Both the position numbers and the translations under genes were made by a program. The notes beneath the pieces are model-generated. The model did not search any database, had not been told where the DNA came from, and saw only the letters and a program-made list of their open reading frames with translations. Positions 16,703-25,319 of a DNA stretch of 64,000 nt are shown here, piece after piece. Source of the stretch: Rhodanobacter sp. FW104-R8 (lineage in GTDB: Bacteria > Pseudomonadota > Gammaproteobacteria > Xanthomonadales > Rhodanobacteraceae). Position 1 is the first letter of the stretch; the number at the start of each line of letters is the position of its first letter. Location: contig NZ_LVJR01000015.1 in NCBI RefSeq assembly GCF_001617365.1, forward strand, positions 18,083-82,082, written 5' to 3'.

Positions 16703-19504
16703 ATGTACCGCAACCGCATTTCCTTGACGATCCTCGCGGCCGCGATCGCTGCTGCCTTCGCCCCGGCGCATGCCCAGGACGCGCAGGCGACCGAAGGCAC
16801 CGGAACGCAGCAATCCGCCAAGGCTTCGACCCAGGATGGTCAGGCCAAGACACGCAAGAAAGGTATCGCCGACCACGACGCCAAGAAGCATGTGGTCGAT
16901 CTCTCGCAGATGACCGTGACGCCGCTTCGCCAGAGCCTGGCAAGCGCACAGTCCCTCAAGCAGGACTCGCGCATGGTGGTCGACTCGATCGTCGCCGAGG
17001 ACATCGGCAAGCTGCCGGACAACAGTGTGGCTGACGCCATGCAGCGCATCACCGGCGTGCAGGTGGCGCAGGGTTTCCAGGGCGAGACCAGTTCGGTAGT
17101 GGTGCGCGGCTTGCCGAACGTGATCACCACGCTCAACGGCCGCGAAATCTTCAGTGGCGTGGGCCGCGCCTTCGCGTTCCAGAACCTGCCGGCGACCGCG
17201 GTCAAGACGGTGCAGGTCTACAAGAGCAGCGAAGCGAGCCTGCCCGACGGCGGCATCGCCGGCGTGGTCGACATGCAGCTGTATCGGCCGTTCGATTTCG
17301 ACGGGCCGAAGGCTGCGGTGACCTATACCGCCACGCACAGCAAGTACGGCGGCCGCACCGATCCCAACTTCAGTGTGCTGGCGAGCGATCGCTGGCAGAC
17401 TGGCATCGGCGAGGTCGGCGCGCTGGTCAACGCCAGTTTCATGGCGCAGCACTACCAGTACAACGCGGTCTGGGGCGATTTTCCCAAGGTGCTGACCGAC
17501 GGCACGGGCCAGCCGATGCGCACCGGCACAGGTAACCTGATCGCGGCGCCGAACGGCTTCGGCGCCGACTACAACATCGGCTACCGCCAGCGCCCGGAGC
17601 TCAACTACGCATTGCAGTGGAAGCCCAACGACAACACCGAGTTCTATGCCGAGGGGCTGTACGACTGGGTGTCCGACAAATACAACCAGCCGTTCTACTT
17701 CTCCTTCCCGGTGGGCGCGGTCACGCCGAGCAACCTCACCGTCAGCAACCACTGCTACGCCGACCAGCTCACCGGCTCGCCGTTCCAGGGCCAGACCATC
17801 TGCGATGCCGCCAGCGGCACCTGGACCGGCAACACCTATGCGGCGACCAGCACCCAGGCCCACCTGCAGCATGGCCAGGACATGCAGCACGCGATCGGCG
17901 TGAAGTGGCATGGGGACCGACTGCGCCTGAGTTCGGACCTGTCCTATGGATCGACGTCGTTCAAGGACCACACCTTCATCATCGACACCTTCCTCAAGGG
18001 GCCGGTCACGACGGTCTGGAACGGCACTTCCGGCGACCAGCAGAACTGGTCGCTGGGCGGCAACCAGCAGCTCAACCCGAACAACTATTACCTCAATGGA
18101 CTGTTCCAGACCTGGCATACCGAGCGCGGCAAGCAGTACGCCTGGCGCGGCGATGGTACCTGGGACATCAACGGCGGCTTCTTCAGCTATCTGGACTTCG
18201 GCCTGCGCTATGCCGACCACAAGGCCAGGTACACCGGCAGCGTGGAGGTTTCCACGCCGCCGCCGGGCGGCGCGGGCACCGGCAACATCGTGCAGACGCC
18301 GAATCCGGCCAATCAGGTCACCGCCCGTTTCCCGGACAGCTATTTCTGCGCTATGCCGACCACCTCGGCGATCCCGGTGTCCTGGCTGACCGGCTGCTTC
18401 AACTACCTCACCGCCAACGCCGACGCGATTCGCAACCTGTACGGACTGCCCGCGGGCCTGGCGCCGGAGAACCCGGGCCGTTTCTACCATATCGACGAGA
18501 AGACCCTGGCCGGCTACCTGCAGGCGGGCTACGACACTACGCTGTTCGGCCTGCCGGTGGATGGCCTGATGGGCGTGCGCATCGAGCGCACCAAGCGCAA
18601 CCTCGACGCGTTCTCCTTCAACGCCGCCACCAGCCTCTACTCGCCCCTGTCGGTGGGTACCAGCAAACCGGTGTACCTGCCCAACCTGAGCTTCAACCTG
18701 CACTTCACCGATGCCCTGCAACTGCGCCTGGTGGCCGCCAAGACCGTGACCTACCCGGGCTTTGGCCAGCTCAACCCGTCGATCTCGCTCAATCCCGGCA
18801 CGATCAACCGGGCGGGTGCGGCCGCCAGCGGCAATCCGAACCTCAAGCCGATCAAGTCGAACAACTACGACGCCTCGCTGGAGTGGTACTTCGCGCCTTC
18901 CGGCTATATCAGCGGCGGCGTGTTCTACCGCGACATCAACGGCTACATCCAGAACTACGTGACCAACGTGACGATCAACGGCGCGGCCTACCAGCTGTCC
19001 TCGCCGCAGAGCGCCGGCAGCGGTCACCTGAACGGCGCCGAGGTGGCCTACCAGCAGTTCTTCGACTTCCTGCCGGGCGCGCTCAGCGGCCTGGGCGTGC
19101 AGCTCAACTACACCTACATCGACGGCTCGACCCGCTCGCCGCAGTATATCGGCGGCCCGGAAGTGGCCTCGCCGCTGCAGAACGTGTCGAAGAACAACTA
19201 CAACGCGGTGCTGATGTACGAGAAGTACGGCTTCTCGGCGCGGCTGGCCTATAACTACCGCAGCCGGTTCATCGACTTCTTCACCCAGCCGACCGTGGCC
19301 GGCAACCACGACGAGATCAAGCCGGCCAACCAGTTGGACCTGTCGATCGGCTATGACGTCAACCCCTATACGACGATGGTGCTGTCGGCGACCAACCTGA
19401 CCGGCGAGGATCTGCACCAGTACTGGGGCGGCGGCAACACACGGCCGCGCGATATCCGTTACCAGGACCGTACCGTGGGCTTGGGCGTGCGCTTCAAGTT
19501 TTGA
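16703..19504 (+). CDS. TonB-dependent receptor (TonB-Xanth-Caul type), probable galactan/arabinan oligosaccharide importer
   Basis: A 933-residue outer-membrane receptor. It has a signal peptide, a Gln/Lys-rich linker, then a plug starting around DSIVAEDIGKLPDNSVADAMQRITGVQV, the hallmark of the Xanthomonas/Caulobacter carbohydrate receptor family, and a 22-strand barrel ending in VGLGVRFKF with the terminal Phe needed for BAM insertion. GGGAGG at 16688-16693 fixes the start. Such receptors import oligosaccharides cut at the surface. Flanking hydrolases point to a galactose- and arabinose-containing pectin side chain or arabinogalactan. Confidence 0.88.
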   Translation: MYRNRISLTILAAAIAAAFAPAHAQDAQATEGTGTQQSAKASTQDGQAKTRKKGIADHDAKKHVVDLSQMTVTPLRQSLASAQSLKQDSRMVVDSIVAEDIGKLPDNSVADAMQRITGVQVAQGFQGETSSVVVRGLPNVITTLNGREIFSGVGRAFAFQNLPATAVKTVQVYKSSEASLPDGGIAGVVDMQLYRPFDFDGPKAAVTYTATHSKYGGRTDPNFSVLASDRWQTGIGEVGALVNASFMAQHYQYNAVWGDFPKVLTDGTGQPMRTGTGNLIAAPNGFGADYNIGYRQRPELNYALQWKPNDNTEFYAEGLYDWVSDKYNQPFYFSFPVGAVTPSNLTVSNHCYADQLTGSPFQGQTICDAASGTWTGNTYAATSTQAHLQHGQDMQHAIGVKWHGDRLRLSSDLSYGSTSFKDHTFIIDTFLKGPVTTVWNGTSGDQQNWSLGGNQQLNPNNYYLNGLFQTWHTERGKQYAWRGDGTWDINGGFFSYLDFGLRYADHKARYTGSVEVSTPPPGGAGTGNIVQTPNPANQVTARFPDSYFCAMPTTSAIPVSWLTGCFNYLTANADAIRNLYGLPAGLAPENPGRFYHIDEKTLAGYLQAGYDTTLFGLPVDGLMGVRIERTKRNLDAFSFNAATSLYSPLSVGTSKPVYLPNLSFNLHFTDALQLRLVAAKTVTYPGFGQLNPSISLNPGTINRAGAAASGNPNLKPIKSNNYDASLEWYFAPSGYISGGVFYRDINGYIQNYVTNVTINGAAYQLSSPQSAGSGHLNGAEVAYQQFFDFLPGALSGLGVQLNYTYIDGSTRSPQYIGGPEVASPLQNVSKNNYNAVLMYEKYGFSARLAYNYRSRFIDFFTQPTVAGNHDEIKPANQLDLSIGYDVNPYTTMVLSATNLTGEDLHQYWGGGNTRPRDIRYQDRTVGLGVRFKF

Positions 19505-19712
19505 GCGGAGGCGACGATGGCAGCACCCCTCCCCGTTGCCGTCGTCGCCTCCTCCTCATCCGTGCCTGGTGGCGTGCGCGCATGAGCATGCCGGGCGGCG
19601 GCGGGGCCTTCCGTGCCGTACTGGGGTGCGGCGGCCCCGGCACCGCTCGATGCCGGCGTCGGCCGCACGATGCCGCGGGTGCGTATATCCGTCCCGGATC
19701 CGGAGGTGTTCC

Positions 19713-21278
19713 ATGATGCGTCCCTTGCTCCTGGGTCTTTCCGTGGCCTTTGGCTATGCCGGCGTGGCAAGCCATGCGGCGTCGGCGCCGTCCGCCATGT
19801 GCGGCGAGGTGGTGGCCGATGGCGTCGGTTACGTCTCAGTGGTTCGCTTGGCCCACCAGTCGGAGGCCGGGGCGTCCGGACGGATGCTCATGACTTTCGA
19901 GCGCGACGGCATGGGCGGTCTGCCGCTCTACGAAAGCCGCGACCAGGGTGCGTGCTGGCGCTTCGTTGCCAACGTCACCGACCAGGCGCACGCCAGCGAC
20001 GCACGCTGGCAACTGCGCTGGCAGCCACACCTTTCCGAGCTGTCCAAAGCCAGTGCCGACCTGCAGGCCGGCACGCTGCTGCTGGCCGCCAACGCCACCG
20101 GCAACGACGCGCAGGGACGCCTGGTCGCCGAAGACCTGCAGCTCTACGTATCCACCGACGCCGGCCGCAGCTGGCGCTACCGGGGCTCGATCGTCAAGGG
20201 CGGAGGCAACCCCGGCGACAAGGACAACCACGGCGTGTGGGAACCGAACATCCATCGTCTGGATGACGGGCGACTGGTGGCCTATTACTCCAGCGAGGGG
20301 CACAAGGAGGCCGGCTACAACCAGTTGCTCGCGCACAAGGTCTCCGCCGACGGCGGCCGAAGCTGGGGCGAGGAGACGGTCGACGTGGCGATCTCCGGTG
20401 GCGTCGAGCGTCCGGGCATGGCGGTGGTCGACCGCCTGCCCGACGGCAGCTACGTCATGAGTTACGAGGACATCGACGGTCCCCGCAACGGGCAGGTCTA
20501 CCTGAAATTCAGCACCGACGGCATGCACTGGGGCGATCCGCACGATCGCGGCACACCGGTGCACACGCCGGCCGGGGCGTGGCCGGCTGCCTCGCCGTTC
20601 GTGCGCTGGCTGCCTTGGCGTGGCGGGCATGGCGTCGTGGCGGTGCTGGCCGAACGCGCTGGCGGCGACGGCGATCCCTCCGGGCGCGGCCTGTACTGGA
20701 ACAACACCGGCGGGCGCGGGCCGTGGTGGGAGGCCGAAGCGCCGGTGCGGAAACTTACCGGCAATATCCACGCCGGCTGGACCCAGGCCCTGCTGGACAT
20801 GCCTGGCGACCTCCTCTGGCATGCGACCACCTCATCGATCGCCGCCGCCCCCGCCGACGCGGGCAGGAATGTGGTCATGCATGCCGGCGCACCTGCGCGG
20901 TTCGATCGCTACGAAGCCGAGGACGCCGTGCGGCAATGGGCGGTGCGCATCGGTGATCCGACGGCATCCAACGGCGCCAAGGCGCGCATGGCCTCGGCGC
21001 CGGGCGGGCGCCTTTCCTTCCCGGTGCACGTCGAAGCCGGCGGCATGTATCGCGCCACGGTCCGCTGGCAGGACCTGGGCTTCCGGCCTGCGCTGCCGGT
21101 GTTGCGCGTCAACGGCACCGGTTGGAAAACGACCGATCGCCCCGACCGCGACGGCTGGCATGTGGCCACCGCCAGCGGCGGCTTGCGCAAGGGCGATAAC
21201 ACAGTCGTGCTTGAGGGCGCCCGGCATGCGGCCGACGTGGACTACGTGCAGCTCGACCCGGCAACGCCGGGCGGCTGA
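19713..21278 (+). CDS. GH93-like BNR/Asp-box propeller hydrolase with C-terminal CBM35/CBM6-like module
   Basis: A 521-residue exported protein. After the signal peptide (MMRPLLLGLSVAFGYAGVAS) comes a sialidase-type beta-propeller of about 370 residues with Asp boxes STDAGRSWRY and SADGGRSWGE, and the segments VWEPNIHRLDDGRLVAYYSSE and GGVERPGMAVVDRLPDGSYVMSYE, which resemble GH93 exo-arabinanases. The last ~130 residues (from FDRYEAEDAV) look like a CBM35/CBM6-type sugar-binding sandwich. GH93 enzymes release arabinobiose from linear arabinan. GGAGG precedes the ATG. A true sialidase is unlikely, because the N-terminal Arg-Ile-Pro motif is absent. Confidence 0.65.
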   Translation: MMRPLLLGLSVAFGYAGVASHAASAPSAMCGEVVADGVGYVSVVRLAHQSEAGASGRMLMTFERDGMGGLPLYESRDQGACWRFVANVTDQAHASDARWQLRWQPHLSELSKASADLQAGTLLLAANATGNDAQGRLVAEDLQLYVSTDAGRSWRYRGSIVKGGGNPGDKDNHGVWEPNIHRLDDGRLVAYYSSEGHKEAGYNQLLAHKVSADGGRSWGEETVDVAISGGVERPGMAVVDRLPDGSYVMSYEDIDGPRNGQVYLKFSTDGMHWGDPHDRGTPVHTPAGAWPAASPFVRWLPWRGGHGVVAVLAERAGGDGDPSGRGLYWNNTGGRGPWWEAEAPVRKLTGNIHAGWTQALLDMPGDLLWHATTSSIAAAPADAGRNVVMHAGAPARFDRYEAEDAVRQWAVRIGDPTASNGAKARMASAPGGRLSFPVHVEAGGMYRATVRWQDLGFRPALPVLRVNGTGWKTTDRPDRDGWHVATASGGLRKGDNTVVLEGARHAADVDYVQLDPATPGG

Positions 21279-21361
21279 TGCGGGCGATTGTTGCGACAGG
21301 GGAAAGCGCACGCCGGCGCTACCGGCGCCATCGCGGCCGCGAGCGCGGCCTGGGAGGAGAC

Positions 21362-22924
21362 ATGCAAGCGTTGGATCGGATTTTCGGACAAGCCCTGGTA
21401 CGGCTGGTGTTCGCGCTGTGCGCGATGGTCATCGCGCACAGCGCGTGGGCGGCCTCGGGCACCGTGTTGCAGGGGAGTACGCTATACCCGCGCGTGGTGC
21501 GCCTGGCGCACGGACCGGCGGGTGTCAACGGGCGCCTGATCGCCAGCACCAACGGCATCATTTTCCAGAGCGTCGACGACGGCGCGAGCTGGAGCGCGCT
21601 TGGGCCCGTGCCCACCATCGGCGGCAGCAGCGAACGCTGTTGCGCGACGCTGTACGAGCTGCCGCGCGCGGTGGGCAATCTCGCCGCGGGAACGCTGTTG
21701 TCCGCCGCCTCTTACTTCTCCGGCGGCATGCCGGCGATCGAGGTCTATACCAGCACCGACCAAGGCGCGCACTGGAGCTACCACAGCACGCCGGTGCGCG
21801 CGGGCGACGCAAGCCACGGTCTGTGGGAGCCGGAGTTCGAGGTCGCCAATGACGGCGCGCTGGCGATGTTCTGGTCCGACGAGACCGATCCCTGCTGCAG
21901 CCAGAAGCTGGCGCAGATCCGCAGCTACGATGGCGTGAGCTGGCAGAACCCGACCGATACGGTGCGCAGCGCGATTCCGGGCGACCGGCCCGGCATGATC
22001 ACGGTCAGCCAACTGCCGAACGGGCACTTCTTCATGAGCTACGAGCTGTGCGGACCGGCGGCGTGCACGGTGTTCTCGCGCGTGTCGGTGGACGGCTGGT
22101 ATTTCGGCGATCCCACCAACATGGGCACCAAGGTGCAGACCGCCACCGGGCAGTATCTGGAGCATGCGCCGCTCAACCACTGGACGCCTTCGGTGCTGTC
22201 CGTCGCCAACGGCGCGATCCTGCTGGTCAGCCAGGTAATGTACGAATCCAACGGCAGCGTCTCGCCGTCCAACGGCAAGGTCCTGTTCGTCAATACGCAG
22301 GCCGATGGTGTGGGCCACTGGTTCACGATTGATGCGCCGGTGCAGGTGCCGGGCGCCTACGACAACTACTGCCCGAACTATTCCTCGGCGTTGCTGCCCG
22401 AAGCCGACGGCTCGGGCATCCTGGAACTCGCCTCGGACTACCTCAACGGCGGTTGCATCACCTACTTCGGGCACATGCCGTGGAACCGGCTGCCGACCGA
22501 CGGCTCGACCTACGCCGTGCAGAGCGTGTTCGCGCGTGGCCTGTGCTTGGACAACACCGGCTGGTCGACCGCCAACAACACCAGCGCGGAGTTGTGGACC
22601 TGCAATGGGCTGAGCGTGCAGCGCTGGACCTTCCGCGCGCAGGGCAACGGGTTCTTCAGTCTCCGGAACGAAGCCACCGGTCTATGCCTGGACAACACCG
22701 GCGGCAGCACCACACCAGGCAACCTGGTCACGCTGTGGGGCTGCGTCGGCAACGCCAACCAGAGCTGGCAGGTGGTCGACGTCGGCCATGGCAGCTACAA
22801 GCTGCTGACCCAGGCCTCGGGCGAGCTGGCGCTGGACGACCCTGCCGGCTCGACTACCGCCGGCACCCAATTGCAGATCTACACCGACAACGGCCTGGGT
22901 ACCCAGCAGTGGGTGCTGCAGTAA
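21362..22924 (+). CDS. GH93-like BNR propeller hydrolase with ricin-type lectin domain
   Basis: A 520-residue secreted protein. The signal peptide ends at AHSAWA, then a propeller (about 32-375) with Asp boxes SVDDGASWSAL and STDQGAHWSYH and the GH93-like segments LWEPEFEVANDGALAMFWSDE and AIPGDRPGMITVSQLPNGHFFMSYE. Residues about 385-520 form a beta-trefoil: GLCLDNTG occurs twice, with QRW and QSW motifs as in ricin B/CBM13. It is a paralogue of the preceding gene with a different carbohydrate-binding module. Exo-arabinanase activity is inferred from family resemblance. GGGAGGAGA lies just before the ATG. Confidence 0.65.
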   Translation: MQALDRIFGQALVRLVFALCAMVIAHSAWAASGTVLQGSTLYPRVVRLAHGPAGVNGRLIASTNGIIFQSVDDGASWSALGPVPTIGGSSERCCATLYELPRAVGNLAAGTLLSAASYFSGGMPAIEVYTSTDQGAHWSYHSTPVRAGDASHGLWEPEFEVANDGALAMFWSDETDPCCSQKLAQIRSYDGVSWQNPTDTVRSAIPGDRPGMITVSQLPNGHFFMSYELCGPAACTVFSRVSVDGWYFGDPTNMGTKVQTATGQYLEHAPLNHWTPSVLSVANGAILLVSQVMYESNGSVSPSNGKVLFVNTQADGVGHWFTIDAPVQVPGAYDNYCPNYSSALLPEADGSGILELASDYLNGGCITYFGHMPWNRLPTDGSTYAVQSVFARGLCLDNTGWSTANNTSAELWTCNGLSVQRWTFRAQGNGFFSLRNEATGLCLDNTGGSTTPGNLVTLWGCVGNANQSWQVVDVGHGSYKLLTQASGELALDDPAGSTTAGTQLQIYTDNGLGTQQWVLQ

Positions 22925-23001
22925 GCCACCGCCGGAGCGGCGGGTGGTCCCCGCCGTTCCATCCGCGCCATGCGCCGGCGCGGGCCTGCTCTGGAGACGC
23001 G

Positions 23002-24015
23002 ATGCCCACGAAGCACTGCCGCCCGATGCTCGCAAGCCTGATCTTTCTGCTCGCCAGCATCCAGGCACTCGCGGCCGACACGCAGGACTACGCTACCCCG
23101 TTGCTGCCTTCGGGGGCCGACCCATGGGTGATCCGGCGCGACGGGGTCTATTACTACACCAGTACCTCGGGCGGCCGTATCGAACTGCGCAGGACCATCG
23201 ACCTGTGGCACCTGGCCGATGCCGCGCCCGTGGTGGTGTGGCGCGCACCGGCCAGCGGCCCGGCGTCGACCGCGGTCTGGGCGCCCGAGCTCCACTACAT
23301 CGAGGGCAAGTGGTACCTGTATTTCACCGCGGCGGACGTGCGGCACAATGACGACGCCCACCGCCACGTGTTCGTGCTGGAGAGCGCCTCGCCCGATCCG
23401 ACCCAGGGCCACTGGGTCGAGCGCGGCATGCTCAAGACCGCGCATACCGGCATCGACGGCACCGTGTTCCAGCATGCAGGCCGCTGGTATTTCGTCTACT
23501 CCGCCTACGTCGGCGACCACAGCGACCTGGTGATTGCGCCGATGGCCAATCCGTGGACGCTGGCGGCGCCCCAAGTGGACATCGCCAGGCCGACATACGC
23601 CTGGGAGATGCGGGGTGGACGCCGGATCCTCGAAGCGCCGGAGTTCCTGCAGGGGCCGGACGGCAAGGTATTCCTCAGCTATTCGGCCAGTGCATGCTGG
23701 TCCGACGACTATGCCCTCGGCCTGTTACATGCCGACAGCGGTGCCGATTTGCTGGACCCGGCATCCTGGCGCAAATCGCCCCGGCCGTCATTCGCCACCT
23801 CGTTGCGCAGCGGCATCTATGCGCCTGGCCACAATGGCTTCTTCAAAGGGCCGGACGGTCGCGACTGGATCATCTATCACGCCAATGGCGGGCCAGACTG
23901 GAAGTGCACTGCGCGCCGTGCGCCGCGGATCCAACCGATCGGCTGGACGGCCGGCGGCTGGCCCGACTTCGGTGAGCCGGGCCGGCCGCCGGCGGAGCGT
24001 GCGTCGGGCCGTTGA
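23002..24015 (+). CDS. GH43-family exported arabinofuranosidase-type hydrolase
   Basis: A 337-residue exported five-bladed propeller. The three catalytic acids of GH43 are visible: base Asp40 in LPSGADPWVIRRDG, Asp152 in TGIDGTVFQ, and acid Glu211 in ILEAPEFLQG. The texture is closest to the exo-1,5-alpha-L-arabinofuranosidase type (subfamily 26-like); exo-beta-1,3-galactanase is a weaker alternative. It is the last hydrolase of the rightward operon and may remove terminal arabinose so that galactan is exposed. GGAG lies 8 bases upstream of the ATG. Confidence 0.78.
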   Translation: MPTKHCRPMLASLIFLLASIQALAADTQDYATPLLPSGADPWVIRRDGVYYYTSTSGGRIELRRTIDLWHLADAAPVVVWRAPASGPASTAVWAPELHYIEGKWYLYFTAADVRHNDDAHRHVFVLESASPDPTQGHWVERGMLKTAHTGIDGTVFQHAGRWYFVYSAYVGDHSDLVIAPMANPWTLAAPQVDIARPTYAWEMRGGRRILEAPEFLQGPDGKVFLSYSASACWSDDYALGLLHADSGADLLDPASWRKSPRPSFATSLRSGIYAPGHNGFFKGPDGRDWIIYHANGGPDWKCTARRAPRIQPIGWTAGGWPDFGEPGRPPAERASGR

Positions 24016-24106
24016 AAGGCAAGGTCTCAGGGACCACCGGCTGCCGTCGCAGACCGGCGGCCGGATCGGGTTCGGCAAGGCGTGCCTGGTGGAGGTGGTC
24101 TATCTA

Positions 24107-24187
24107 GTGATCGGCGCCGTGGTGGCCATGATCATCGGGTTGCTCATGATGATGCTGTTCGGCGCAGCCGTATGGGGAATGCACTGA
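24107..24187 (+). CDS. Possible single-helix miniprotein
   Basis: A 26-codon frame from a GTG at 24107, with GGAGG 11 bases upstream. It encodes an almost entirely hydrophobic segment (AVVAMIIGLLMMMLFGAAVW), which would be one membrane helix. It follows the GH43 gene by 90 bp. There is no homology evidence, and GC-rich sequence can give such frames by chance. Confidence 0.25.
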   Translation: MIGAVVAMIIGLLMMMLFGAAVWGMH

Positions 24188-24266
24188 GCGGAGCCGCGCG
24201 CCGTGGCGCTGCGGATGCGAAACCCGGCGGCTGCATGCCGCCCGGTTCGTGCGGGCTGCCGCTGGC

Positions 24267-24674
24267 TCAGGCCAGGCTGGTGGCCACGCCGAAGCCGAGC
24301 GCCGTGATCACCGCCACCGCCATGCACGCGCTGCCGGGGCGGATGCGATGGGCGTCGATGCGCGGCACCAGCCGCCACAGCAGCACGCTGCCGATCAGCA
24401 TGTCCAGCACCAGCGCGGCGCGCAGCAGGCCGGAGTTCAGCAGCGCGGCGTAGGGCGGATGCAGGTGGCCCTCGTAGGCGGCCACGCCGGCCACCAGCAG
24501 CAGGCCGACCATGGCCCACAGCAGGCAGGCCAGGTAGATGCGGTTGAACACCACCGCGCAGCGCTCGGTCCAGCGCAGCACGCACCAGCCGACGAGGGCG
24601 AACGCCAGTGCGGCGATGCTGCTGTACAGCACCCACCACAGCAGGGTGCTGATCACGGTGAGCAGGGTGGTCAT
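24267..24674 (-). CDS. Four-helix membrane protein of unknown function
   Basis: A 135-residue integral membrane protein with about four hydrophobic helices (for example STLLWWVLYSSIAALAFALV and ACMAVAVITALGFGVATSLA). I do not recognise a family. Its ATG overlaps the stop of the Mpo1-like gene upstream (ATGA), so the two are coupled and may act together in the inner membrane. Confidence 0.65.
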   Translation of the reverse strand: MTTLLTVISTLLWWVLYSSIAALAFALVGWCVLRWTERCAVVFNRIYLACLLWAMVGLLLVAGVAAYEGHLHPPYAALLNSGLLRAALVLDMLIGSVLLWRLVPRIDAHRIRPGSACMAVAVITALGFGVATSLA

Positions 24675-25141
24675 GTGACTTGCTTGAATCCCAGTTTGCG
24701 CAGCAGCTTGGCCATCAGCCAGGCCGGGCCGATCAGCAGGTAGGAAAGGTCGGTGAGGAAGCTGGGCTTGCGCCCTTCGAACTTGTGCCCGATGAACTGG
24801 CCGATCCAGGCGACCACGAACACGCCGGCCGCGAGCCAGCACAACTGCGCGGCGCCGAGCCGCCCGTACAGGAAGTGGGTGAGCAGGCCGAGCAGGGCGA
24901 ATGCGATCAGCAGGCCGATCGCCAGCCGGTGCGAGCGCTTCCAGTACCAGTAGAACGCCAGCACCATCACCAGCACCGCCCACGAACCGGGGCGCAGCTG
25001 GCTGACCGGCACCGGGATCGCCCACAGCAGCGCGATCACCGACCACACGATCGGCGGCACGCAGAACCAGTGGAACACCTGGTTGGTCGGGTTCTGATGG
25101 TCGCCGCTGTAGCTGTCGAGCCAGTCCTGCATGGTGCGCAT
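24671..25141 (-). CDS. Mpo1/YGL010w-like (DUF962) membrane protein
   Basis: A 156-residue protein with four or five helices and the family signature: a His-rich start SYSGDHQNPTNQVFHWFCVPP, then QFIGHKFEGRKPSFLTDLSY and LLIGPAWLMAKLLRKLG. The yeast member Mpo1 is an Fe(II)-dependent dioxygenase of alpha-oxidation; the conserved histidines here are compatible with metal binding, but bacterial roles are unproven. AAAGGGGA precedes the ATG at 25141. It lies just downstream of the purC terminator, so it has its own promoter. Confidence 0.8.
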   Translation of the reverse strand: MRTMQDWLDSYSGDHQNPTNQVFHWFCVPPIVWSVIALLWAIPVPVSQLRPGSWAVLVMVLAFYWYWKRSHRLAIGLLIAFALLGLLTHFLYGRLGAAQLCWLAAGVFVVAWIGQFIGHKFEGRKPSFLTDLSYLLIGPAWLMAKLLRKLGFKQVT

Positions 25142-25166
25142 GGGCGTTCCCCTTTCGGATGCTTGT

Positions 25167-25195
25167 GAAAAAAACCACTTCCTGTGGTTTTTTTC
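25167..25195 (-). terminator. Rho-independent terminator downstream of purC
   Basis: A perfect 12-bp stem, GAAAAAAACCAC pairing with GTGGTTTTTTTC around a TTCCT loop. It has A-runs on one side and T-runs on the other, so it can stop transcripts from either side. It separates purC from the Mpo1-like gene. Confidence 0.75.
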
Positions 25196-25199
25196 AATC

Positions 25200-25311
25200 G
25201 CGAGTCCGGCGCATGTCCGGACTCGCTCACGCGAATCAGGCACTTGCGTGCCAAATTCGCGACCGGCCATCCGTGGCCGGGCTGAGAGGCTGTGGTGTCA
25301 CAGCCTCTCAG
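25200..25311. repeat. Run of four further stem-loops in the purC 3' region
   Basis: Four consecutive palindromes follow each other with almost no spacer: GCGAGTCCGG/CCGGACTCGC (25200-25226), GCGAAT..GGCAC/GTGCC..ATTCGC (25231-25260), CCGGCCA/TGGCCGG (25263-25280) and a perfect 13-bp stem CTGAGAGGCTGTG/CACAGCCTCTCAG with a GTGT loop (25282-25311). Together with the terminator at 25167-25195 they fill the whole 178-bp gap between the two genes. Confidence 0.7.
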
Positions 25312-25319
25312 TGGACGCT

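Noticed and set aside
15782..19417. A 1,211-codon open frame on the minus strand opposite the TonB receptor and GH5-like genes
   Set aside because: It is rich in Arg, Val, Gly and His with no domain texture, and the plus-strand frames are clearly real. It is an artefact of high GC in third positions.
19713..22924. True sialidases
   Set aside because: Asp boxes are present but the N-terminal Arg-Ile-Pro motif and arginine triad context are not seen. The arabinan/galactan setting favours GH93-like enzymes.
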